From DASPTR01 sp964475545 (GTDB lineage Archaea > Thermoproteota > Bathyarchaeia > Bathyarchaeales > Bathycorpusculaceae): a stretch of DNA of 5,140 nucleotides. How positions within the stretch are numbered: position 1 is the stretch's first letter; each line of letters opens with the position of its first letter. Positions 1 through 4,828 of the stretch are shown here, one piece after another. The stretch covers positions 1 to 5,140 of the forward strand of contig CAYYXF010000088.1 in NCBI GenBank assembly GCA_964475545.1, given 5' to 3'. Position numbers and translations under genes: made by a program. The notes below the pieces were generated by a model. It had not been told where the DNA came from, searched no databases, and worked only from the letters and a program-made list of their open reading frames with translations.

Positions 1-77
1 TCTCCTATTATGATTGGAACCGTGTGTTGCGTGAGAAGCTGGATGAGATCGCCCGCGCGCGCTATTATATGTTCCAT
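1..77 (-). CDS. doubtful partial reading frame downstream of Hsp20, running off the window
   Basis: An ATG 14 bases past the Hsp20 stop opens a frame of about 25 codons (beginning MEHIIARAGDLIQ) that stays open to the window edge. It lies on the same strand as the ArsR-Hsp20 operon, so it could be a third operon gene. Codon first positions are purine-rich (about 16 of 25), which mildly favours this frame. No Shine-Dalgarno precedes it and I do not recognise the protein. A competing plus-strand frame (from base 3, including the charged stretch REKLDEIARARYY) is also open here, but it continues antisense into Hsp20 to base 233, where its composition is unlike protein. If that frame is real, only its first 30 or so codons look convincing and the genes would overlap tail to tail. 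Neither can be settled without the neighbouring sequence. Confidence 0.22.
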   Translation of the reverse strand, partial: MEHIIARAGDLIQLLTQHTVPIIIG

Positions 78-91
78 GTTGCTTGCAGAGT

Positions 92-661
92 TTATACCAT
101 CTTTGTTTTTCCCTTGTCTTTCCAGCGAAGTTCTTTTTTCTTCGGAAGTGTTATCTTGAGTACTCCGTTCTTGTATTCTGACGATATGTTTTCGGCTTCG
201 ATACGCCTCTTTGGTAGGCGTACGATTTTGTAGAAGTTTTCGGCTTTGATTTCTACGCTATCTTCATTGACGTTTAAGTGTATGTTGTCTTCTTCTTCGC
301 CAGGTAGTTCAACGTAGATCTTTGTAGCATCGCCTTCTTCGAAAACATCTGTGAGCGGTTCGCGGGTTTCCTCCTCAGAGCTTTTGGGAATTTCGAATGG
401 GTTTTCCGGCAGCGGCCGTCGCCTTATAGGCTTGAGCGGCTCTAAGGGCTCAAGCGATTCGTCTGTCCCGAAACGTCCTTGAATATAGTAGCCTTTCATT
501 CCTGGCTCATTGAGTTGCTTGATCTCCCATGTGCCTTTAATCTTTCCGCTCCTGACCTCCTCCACCATCTCATCTAGCTGCAACTGTAGTCTTCGAAGGA
601 ATTTGCTGTCGAAAAAATCAGATATACCGAGAAATTCGTCAAAATCTTTGTCAAGTGGCAA
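92..661 (-). CDS. Hsp20/alpha-crystallin family small heat-shock protein
   Basis: Small heat-shock proteins are ATP-independent cytosolic holdases that bind unfolding proteins. The C-terminal half (about residues 101-177) reads as an alpha-crystallin domain: an opening PLTDVFEEGD strand, then IYVELPGEEEDNIHLNVNED, and the family signature NGVLKITLPKK near residues 165-175. The first 100 residues form a family-atypical N-terminal arm: an amphipathic segment (FLRRLQLQLDEMVEEVRSG), a GTWEI...GYYIQGRFG stretch, then a proline-rich linker with EPLEPLKP. The usual C-terminal I-x-I/V anchoring motif is not visible; the tail is basic (RWKDKGKTKMV). I chose the TTG start at 661 because GGAGGTGA at 667-674 ends five bases before it. 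The GTG at 670 (three residues longer, 192 aa) lies inside that binding site. The gene follows the ArsR-like regulator by 13 bases and should be co-transcribed with it. The family is secure; the start and oligomer form are inferred. Confidence 0.9.
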   Translation of the reverse strand: MPLDKDFDEFLGISDFFDSKFLRRLQLQLDEMVEEVRSGKIKGTWEIKQLNEPGMKGYYIQGRFGTDESLEPLEPLKPIRRRPLPENPFEIPKSSEEETREPLTDVFEEGDATKIYVELPGEEEDNIHLNVNEDSVEIKAENFYKIVRLPKRRIEAENISSEYKNGVLKITLPKKKELRWKDKGKTKMV

Positions 662-666
662 TGTTT

Positions 667-674
667 TCACCTCC
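667..674 (-). promoter_or_regulatory. Shine-Dalgarno site deciding the Hsp20 start
   Basis: The minus strand reads TAG-GGAGGTGA-AAACA-TTG. The ArsR-like gene's stop codon is followed at once by an eight-base match to the complement of the archaeal 16S 3' tail (UCACCUCC). The spacing to the TTG is five bases, which is standard. The GTG at 668-670 is part of the site and has no room for its own. The position directly after the upstream stop suggests translational coupling. Confidence 0.75.
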
Positions 675-1088
675 CTAAATGCTCTCCAATTCTCCCAAAG
701 ATTCCATTAAACGGCGCAGGGCGAGGCTCATCATCATGAAGGTTGTTTGTCCAAACTCTGAACAGCTGTATTTTCCTCTGCCTGTCTTCTCAAGGAGACC
801 GCCCTCCTCGAGTTTTCTCGAGTTCTCCCATACGATCTTAGGGTTAAGACCTAGGTCTCTCATGAAATCTGCGAAGCTCACTGTGCAATCTTCTTCTTCC
901 ACAAGTCGTCTCATCATTCTCAGCCGAGTTTCATGGGACAAAGCGTCAAAAACCTTCGAAAACCTTTGAAAGTCTCCCTCAGCAGCTTTGAAAGCGTCTT
1001 CTAACTCCTGCCTCGGCCAATCCATTGGAGAAAGCGGCATTTCAAAGACTATTTTTCCGTCTTGAACGAACTGCAGTTTCAGTTTCAT
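675..1088 (-). CDS. ArsR-like winged-helix transcriptional regulator
   Basis: This 137-residue protein carries an ArsR-type winged helix. The signature FDALSHETRLRMMRRL spans residues 47-62, a recognition-helix region (LGLNPKIVWENSRKLEEGGLLEK) lies near 79-101, and a wing (GRGKYSCSEFG) follows. A Met-rich C-terminal helix (TTFMMMSLALRRLM) probably serves dimerisation. The first 40 residues add a short strand (KLKLQFVQDGKIVFEMPLS) before the core. Only two cysteines (68 and 109) are present and the CxC metal site of classical ArsR/SmtB sensors is absent, so metal sensing is unlikely. It starts at ATG 1088, with GAGG at 1098-1101 nine bases upstream. It is the first gene of an operon with hsp20, and three palindromes in its own promoter are candidate binding sites. 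By analogy with Phr of Pyrococcus I infer an autoregulated stress repressor. Family confidence is high; role confidence is moderate. Confidence 0.85.
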   Translation of the reverse strand: MKLKLQFVQDGKIVFEMPLSPMDWPRQELEDAFKAAEGDFQRFSKVFDALSHETRLRMMRRLVEEEDCTVSFADFMRDLGLNPKIVWENSRKLEEGGLLEKTGRGKYSCSEFGQTTFMMMSLALRRLMESLGELESI

Positions 1089-1104
1089 GAGCCACGTCCT
1101 CGTA

Positions 1105-1155
1105 TTACCATAACGTAATTACTTTGAGGTAATATATAAGCTTACCGTCTGGTAA
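1105..1155. promoter_or_regulatory. three TTAC-N6-GTAA operator palindromes around the ArsR-hsp20 core promoter
   Basis: Three 14-bp palindromes of the same form are present: 1105-1118 (TTACCATAACGTAA), 1119-1132 (TTACTTTGAGGTAA) and 1142-1155 (TTACCGTCTGGTAA). The third is a perfect TTACC-N4-GGTAA. The first two abut, and the third follows after nine bases. Relative to the minus-strand promoter, the distal one overlaps the BRE position, the middle one touches the downstream edge of the TATA box, and the proximal one covers the predicted transcription start. This is a classic repression layout, and the first gene encodes a winged-helix protein of the right class, so autoregulation is the natural reading. 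The repeats are seen directly; the binding protein is inferred. Confidence 0.7.
1131..1140 (-). promoter_or_regulatory. TATA box of the ArsR-hsp20 operon
   Basis: The minus strand reads CTTATATATT, a good archaeal TATA box. Transcription would start about 25 bases downstream, near 1110, giving a leader of about 22 bases that still contains the GAGG ribosome binding site at 1098-1101. The purine-containing stretch just upstream (CGGTAAG) occupies the BRE position and overlaps the distal operator. Confidence 0.7.
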
Positions 1156-1226
1156 TACAAATCAACATTGCACAACATGCGACAAAGCCATTTCAGACCC
1201 TAGCGCCTAGCAACTACAACCCGTCA

Positions 1227-1511
1227 TCATTTCCTATTCCGGCGATCCGCCTTTTGCATCGCTTTAGCCTGAGACCTTATCAGCCTAGATTTCTCAGCAT
1301 GCTTCATGGTCTTTACTCTTCGCTCTCTTCTCATGGCCTCTGCTCTAGAGACAAATCCCTCAGTATAGACAAGTCTCTTCGGCCTGTGAATTCTCGTGTA
1401 CCTAGCCCCTTTTCCATTCATGTGAAGCCTCATGCGCGAATTCACGTTTTTGGTATATCCAGTGTAAAAACTGCCATCTTCACATAGGATAACATAGACA
1501 TAGTATAGCAT
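1227..1511 (-). CDS. GIY-YIG nuclease domain protein, UPF0213/YhbQ-like
   Basis: This 94-residue protein is essentially a stand-alone GIY-YIG domain, the usual length for the UPF0213 group. The GIY half appears as YYVYVILCEDGSFYTGYT (residues 3-20), with YTG in place of YIG. The likely catalytic arginine is R26 in NSRMRLH, followed by the family pattern NGKGARYTRIHRPKRLVY (32-49). The metal-binding glutamate is E63 in SRAEAMRRERRVK. A basic tail (AKAMQKADRRNRK) may help bind nucleic acid. Family members are small nucleases of uncertain role, with DNA repair suggested for some. The start is ATG 1511; no Shine-Dalgarno is visible, but a weak TATA-like TTATTTGAG lies about 40 bases upstream. It is transcribed toward the ArsR operon, which has its own promoter 130 bases away, so linkage is probably loose. 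Confidence 0.88.
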   Translation of the reverse strand: MLYYVYVILCEDGSFYTGYTKNVNSRMRLHMNGKGARYTRIHRPKRLVYTEGFVSRAEAMRRERRVKTMKHAEKSRLIRSQAKAMQKADRRNRK

Positions 1512-1687
1512 GCTATCATCGCACTTGGACTCAACTGCTCTGAACCCTCAAATAAGTCCAGCATGGACATTAAAGCTTAGCTCCAGCCAAAAGAAAAAAC
1601 AACGTCTACCAAACCATGCCCACGTCGAGTTAACGCGTGATAGACCTTTCACCCTCGCTGAGAAATAGAATTCCAATGCGAAAAAAC
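1512..1687. other. divergent intergenic region between the GIY-YIG and winged-helix genes
   Basis: No gene is supported here. Visible structure is limited to a 5-bp dyad GTCCA-GCA-TGGAC at 1556-1568, next to the weak TATA-like element (about 1548-1556, minus strand) of the GIY-YIG gene, and an A-rich stretch at about 1588-1600. The part nearest 1688 leads into the promoter of the plus-strand winged-helix gene. Confidence 0.4.
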
Positions 1688-1695
1688 TTTTAAAT
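1681..1695 (+). promoter_or_regulatory. BRE and TATA box of the winged-helix gene
   Basis: The A-run at 1681-1686 preceded by CG matches an archaeal BRE, and CTTTTAAAT at 1687-1695 is a good TATA box. The predicted start is near 1716-1720, giving a leader of about 27 bases with a ribosome binding site before the ATG at 1746. Confidence 0.65.
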
Positions 1696-1720
1696 CATGA
1701 AATATAGAACATACGCAAAA

Positions 1721-1734
1721 TGCCTAATTTGGCA
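1721..1734. promoter_or_regulatory. dyad at the predicted transcription start of the winged-helix gene, candidate operator
   Basis: TGCC-TAATTT-GGCA is a 4-bp perfect inverted repeat just downstream of the expected transcription start and directly before the ribosome binding site GGGAG (1736-1740, five bases from the ATG). The position suits a repressor site, possibly for the winged-helix protein itself. It is short enough to occur by chance. Confidence 0.35.
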
Positions 1735-1745
1735 CGGGAGTAATC

Positions 1746-1928
1746 ATGGGAAAACTTGAGGAAGTTGTCATATCCGCACTGAGGAATTCGGACAAGTCCT
1801 TGACTCTGGCTGAGATCGCCGAGAAGATCGGACAACCTGAAAAGAAGGTCTTTAAGGAGCTGCGCAGCCTCTTCGAGAAAGGCCTCATTGACACTGAAAA
1901 TCGGCAGTACAAGCTTTCAAAAGGCTAG
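1746..1928 (+). CDS. small stand-alone winged-helix DNA-binding protein
   Basis: This 60-residue protein is almost entirely one winged helix-turn-helix. Helix 1 is about residues 3-13 (KLEEVVISALR), helix 2 is about 19-28 (LTLAEIAEKIG), the recognition helix is about 31-46 (PEKKVFKELRSLFEKG) and a short wing follows (LIDTENRQYKLSK). No ligand or dimerisation domain is attached. It probably acts as a small transcription factor, though such domains also occur in replication and repair proteins. ATG 1746 is well supported by GGGAG five bases upstream and by a strong promoter. It is followed on the same strand by the DUF885 gene after a 152-base leader that may be co-transcribed. The stop codon overlaps the left arm of an inverted repeat. 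The target is unknown; its own promoter dyad and the downstream leader are candidates. Confidence 0.8.
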   Translation: MGKLEEVVISALRNSDKSLTLAEIAEKIGQPEKKVFKELRSLFEKGLIDTENRQYKLSKG

Positions 1929-1969
1929 CAGATCATGGCCTTCTAAGAACAAATTCAAACATGATCTGC
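1928..1969. repeat. perfect 10-bp inverted repeat at the winged-helix stop codon
   Basis: GCAGATCATG (1928-1937) and CATGATCTGC (1960-1969) are exact complements separated by 22 bases. The left arm starts in the stop codon of the winged-helix gene; the right arm contains the first in-frame ATG (1961) upstream of the DUF885 gene. No T-run follows, so it is not an obvious terminator. It could be an RNA hairpin in a joint transcript or a paired protein site. Confidence 0.55.
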
Positions 1970-1979
1970 CACAACACCA

Positions 1980-2042
1980 TAAGCTTTGACTCCGATCGAC
2001 TTGAAAGTTCGAAGAGGCGCAATCTTCTTTCCTCAAAGCTTA
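1980..2042. repeat. perfect 10-bp inverted repeat with nested complementarity in the DUF885 leader
   Basis: TAAGCTTTGA (1980-1989) and TCAAAGCTTA (2033-2042) are exact complements 43 bases apart. Inside them GAAAG pairs with CTTTC and AAGA with TCTT, with small bulges, so the RNA could form one longer interrupted stem around a GGCGCAA loop. It sits about 40 bases before the likely DUF885 start. It could be an mRNA structure or an operator pair; no known riboswitch is recognised. Confidence 0.5.
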
Positions 2043-2080
2043 ACTGGCCTTTGCCGCTTAGTTCTGACGAAAGAGTGAAG

Positions 2081-3721
2081 ATGATGAACCCAGATGAAGC
2101 ATTCGCAAGAATGAGCCAGGAAATGTTCAGCAAGCTCATGGAAAAGAACCCAGATCTTGCCACTGAACTTGGATTGCACGAGCCTTATGACTACTTGCTT
2201 CCAGAAGGCTCAGCCGATCGATATGCCGAAAATCTTCAGACCCTGCAAGCAACATTGCAGGACCTGAAGAACACGTTGAGGCGCGGAGAGCTAAGCCATC
2301 AACATGAGATCGATTGGGAAGTGATTGAGAAAGCCTATGAACTATGGAAATTCGCTTTTAATGAGCAGCGAATACAGGAGCTGAACCCAGATGCCTTCGC
2401 AGAGCTAGGCGGACTAATTTTCATAATGGTCACCCGAAACTATGCGCCTCTCGGGAAGCGAATGGACGCCATTGCAGCTCGCATTGAAAAGATTCCGAAA
2501 TACCTGAAGGAATTCCGCGAAAGATTCGAAAACCAGAGGCCTGTAAAACTCTGGACCGAAATGGCCATAGAAGCTGCTCAGAGCATTGAGGGTTTGTTCC
2601 AGCTTGTGCTTCATGCTGCAAAAGGCAATGTGCCAGACAGGACCTATGAAAGACTGAACAAGGCTTGGGAGAATCTCCAACCGGCACTAAGCAAACACAT
2701 GGAATGGCTCCGAGGATTGCTATCGAAGACGAGTGACTCCTGGGCTTTGGGCAAAGAAAAATTCGAGAAGCTCCTTCAGCTGCGAGATTTAAGCATGAAT
2801 TCAGATGAAATCTATCGACTCGGCACAAAATACCTGAAGGAATTGAAGACTGAAAGAAAGCGTTTGGCCCGAGAAATAGGTTCAGACAAGCCGGAAGACG
2901 CTTTAAAATCCATAGAAGCGAAAGCCCCAAGAACCTTCGAAGACGCTCTGGAGTTCACACGTAGAACTATGAAAGAAGCCAGGGATTTTGTGCGAGAAGA
3001 GGGTATTGCAACCGTTTATCTCGAAGACGTATTGCTCGTTGAAGAAACGCCCGCATACCTTGCAGCAACGTTCCCTTTTGCGGGAATGATTATGCCTGCT
3101 AAATTCGACAAGCCGCAGATAGGCATATACATTGTGACGCGACCCAAGGACATAGCAAACTTGGGCAAGCAGTTGAATTTTCCTTCAATTCGAAATGTGG
3201 CAGTCCATGAAGCCTTCCCGGGACATTTTCTGCAAGCTACTGTTTCAAACCGCGGAAGCATAGTTCAAATGCTGGCTCAGGGAACTGAAACTGTGGAGGG
3301 CTGGGCTCACTACTGCGAGCAGATGATGGCCGAAAAGGGTTTCATCAAGGATTTGGAGACGCGTTTCATACAGGTTAATCAAATGATCTGGCGGGCTGTC
3401 AGAATAATCGTGGATGTCAAGCTTTCGAGGGGTGAAATGAACTTCGAAGAGGCCGCCAAGATGCTGATGCGGGAGACTAGAATGTCAAGGGAGTCTGCTG
3501 AAGCCGAAGTTAAACGTTACACTCAGACACCTGGCTATGCACTCTCTTATCTCCTGGGAAAGCATCTCATCTTGAAGCTGAAAGAAGAAGTGAAGCAGAA
3601 AATGGGCAACAGGTTCAGCGAGAAGCTCTTTCATGACACCATAACAGCTAATGGATACCTGCCTTTTTCCATGCTTAGAAAGGTCTTTGACCAAAAAATC
3701 AAGGAGCTCAAGACCCAGTGA
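2081..3721 (+). CDS. DUF885-family putative zinc metallopeptidase
   Basis: With this start the protein has 546 residues, within the usual DUF885 range. The family hallmarks are clear: the putative zinc site HEAFPGH at residues 376-382 (His376, Glu377, His382) and EGWAHYCEQMM from Glu406, whose glutamate is the likely third ligand. The N-terminal two thirds is helical and charged, beginning PDEAFARMSQEMFSKLMEKN and the typical family phrase LATELGLHEPYD. No signal peptide or membrane segment is seen, so it is probably cytosolic and may hydrolyse peptides; the substrate is unknown. The frame is open back to ATG 1961, but the extra 40 residues (ICHNTISFDSDRLESS...) look non-coding and overlap two inverted repeats. 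ATG 2081 and 2084 and GTG 2075 are close alternatives with only a weak GAGTGA ahead. The gene is convergent with the radical SAM gene, 87 bases apart. Confidence 0.88.
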   Translation: MMNPDEAFARMSQEMFSKLMEKNPDLATELGLHEPYDYLLPEGSADRYAENLQTLQATLQDLKNTLRRGELSHQHEIDWEVIEKAYELWKFAFNEQRIQELNPDAFAELGGLIFIMVTRNYAPLGKRMDAIAARIEKIPKYLKEFRERFENQRPVKLWTEMAIEAAQSIEGLFQLVLHAAKGNVPDRTYERLNKAWENLQPALSKHMEWLRGLLSKTSDSWALGKEKFEKLLQLRDLSMNSDEIYRLGTKYLKELKTERKRLAREIGSDKPEDALKSIEAKAPRTFEDALEFTRRTMKEARDFVREEGIATVYLEDVLLVEETPAYLAATFPFAGMIMPAKFDKPQIGIYIVTRPKDIANLGKQLNFPSIRNVAVHEAFPGHFLQATVSNRGSIVQMLAQGTETVEGWAHYCEQMMAEKGFIKDLETRFIQVNQMIWRAVRIIVDVKLSRGEMNFEEAAKMLMRETRMSRESAEAEVKRYTQTPGYALSYLLGKHLILKLKEEVKQKMGNRFSEKLFHDTITANGYLPFSMLRKVFDQKIKELKTQ

Positions 3722-3808
3722 CCGATGCTTTCCGTGGTACGGCAGAGCAGCAAACATTATGCGGTGGACTCACGAATCTGGGCCAAGCCAGTAGTTAGCT
3801 GCACCGTG
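3722..3808. other. convergent intergenic region after the DUF885 gene
   Basis: These 87 bases separate two convergent stop codons. A small hairpin CCGT-GGT-ACGG (3732-3742) lies 10 bases after the DUF885 stop, and GCGGTG (3761-3766) can pair with CACCGT (3802-3807). There is no T-run on either strand, so termination is not clearly marked. No gene is supported. Confidence 0.35.
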
Positions 3809-4678
3809 CTAGCGTCGTGTGTTCAGCAACCACGAACCATCACATGTTGCAGTGTTCAAATCGCTTAGTCCTTCTCTGCATGTTCCGAATTTCATGCCGT
3901 ATTTTTCAGCCAAGTAACCGACATTTCTCAACAGTTTGAACCGGAGATCTCTCGGCAAGTAGATGTAACTGCCCATTTTCTCGCCTTTTTCAAAGTAAAG
4001 TGGGCTGAGCTTGTCTGCAATTCTAGGCATAACAGCACTCAATCTTCCCCAATTTCCATGTCGGATCTTTAGGGTTGAGCTTGTGACGTGTTTGACGCCT
4101 ATGGAAGCAAGCATCCTGACTAGACTTTCTGGCTCATCATCTACAAATGGGATTATCGGGTCTATTCGCACAGAAGTGGGTACGCCTTTTGCGATCAGGG
4201 TTTCGGCGGCTTTCAATCGCTCTGAGGATGAGGGCGCATTAGGTTCAATGAACTTTGTAATGGCGTCATCGTCTGTTGTGATTGTCAGAGAGACCATGGA
4301 TGGGATCTTGCTCAATAGATCAGCATCTCGAGCAACTAGGCTGGACTTCGTGACTATTTGGATTTTGCAGTTGTGCCTAGACAGTATTTCTAGGCAGCTT
4401 CGGGTCAAGCATGTTTTTGCCTCTAAGCTTGGATATGGATCTGAGGAGTTGGCTATGGATATTGTCTCACCTCTCAGTTTTGCAGCTTCCCTTTTGAGCC
4501 TTGCAATAAGGTTCTTCTTTGGTCTACAGTTGAAAAATTCCTGAATGTAGGTTGAAGCGTAACAGTAAATGCACGCATGTTCACATCCAGTATAAGGGTT
4601 AAGAGTCAGCTTAGACGGGCAAGTGCAAAGCGCTGAACGCCATGGATCGAATTTTGAAATCAGGCTCACGACCGTCAC
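3809..4678 (-). CDS. SplB-like (COG1533) radical SAM protein
   Basis: This 289-residue protein belongs to the spore photoproduct lyase-like group of radical SAM enzymes, which cleave S-adenosylmethionine at a 4Fe-4S cluster to start radical chemistry. The cluster motif is NPYTGCEHACIYCYA, with Cys32, Cys36 and Cys39 in CxxxCxxC spacing. The core continues with SIANSSDPYPSLEAK, the strand IQIVTKSSLVARD, the segment VSLTITTDDD and VPTSVRIDPIIPFVDDE. The C-terminus has FGTCREGLSDLN...CDGSWLL with Cys267 and Cys279, and there is an N-terminal C-T-C pair (18, 20), so extra metal or redox sites are possible. Bacterial SplB repairs spore DNA, but non-spore-forming organisms carry this family with unknown substrates, so I give no symbol. 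GTG 4678 is the first possible start, directly after an in-frame TGA; no Shine-Dalgarno is seen. The gene lies just downstream of the 23S rRNA on the same strand. Confidence 0.88.
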   Translation of the reverse strand: MTVVSLISKFDPWRSALCTCPSKLTLNPYTGCEHACIYCYASTYIQEFFNCRPKKNLIARLKREAAKLRGETISIANSSDPYPSLEAKTCLTRSCLEILSRHNCKIQIVTKSSLVARDADLLSKIPSMVSLTITTDDDAITKFIEPNAPSSSERLKAAETLIAKGVPTSVRIDPIIPFVDDEPESLVRMLASIGVKHVTSSTLKIRHGNWGRLSAVMPRIADKLSPLYFEKGEKMGSYIYLPRDLRFKLLRNVGYLAEKYGMKFGTCREGLSDLNTATCDGSWLLNTRR

Positions 4679-4736
4679 TCATACTATTTTATTCAGCAAG
4701 TTACAAAAGCAGTTCGCTCTTTTTGCTTCAACGGCT

Positions 4737-4746
4737 CTTATAAAAA
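4737..4746 (-). promoter_or_regulatory. T-run/TATA-like element between 23S rRNA and the radical SAM gene
   Basis: The minus strand reads TTTTTATAAG. The five-T run, about 85 bases past the mature 23S end, would suit an archaeal terminator for the rRNA transcript. The same bases resemble a TATA box that would start transcription near 4712-4715, giving a leader of about 35 bases before the GTG at 4678. It may serve both purposes. A second, weaker possibility is TTTTGTAA (about 4700-4707), which would make the radical SAM mRNA leaderless. Confidence 0.4.
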
Positions 4747-4828
4747 CTGCGAATCGTAGTCCATGCACAGGTCATTTTCTCGCGCCACCATGAAAGTTCG
4801 CCGAATATATCGTTCAGACACTGTTTTC

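Noticed and set aside
53..62. Alternating CG run (CGCGCGCG-like) as a Z-DNA or structural element
   Set aside because: It is too short to support any functional claim.
24..233. Plus-strand 69-codon frame at the left edge
   Set aside because: Most of it is antisense to the well-supported Hsp20 gene and its later composition is unlike protein; only the first 30 codons are debatable, as noted in the edge entry.
1196..1212. CTAG-GCG-CTAG hairpin as terminator of the GIY-YIG gene
   Set aside because: It has a four-base stem with no following T-run, too weak to call.
1183..1235. Possible C/D box sRNA on the minus strand: ATGATGA at the GIY-YIG stop followed by CTGA about 27 bases later
   Set aside because: There is no terminal stem, no convincing internal D'/C' boxes and the C-like box overlaps the coding end, so the match is likely chance.
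1961..2080. N-terminal extension of the DUF885 protein from ATG 1961
   Set aside because: The added residues look non-coding, overlap two inverted repeats, have no ribosome binding site, and the family length fits the later start.
3761..3810. tRNA-like text (GGACTCACGAATCTG) in the convergent intergenic region
   Set aside because: The anticodon stem does not pair properly, there is no T-arm GTTCRA motif in place and no acceptor stem.
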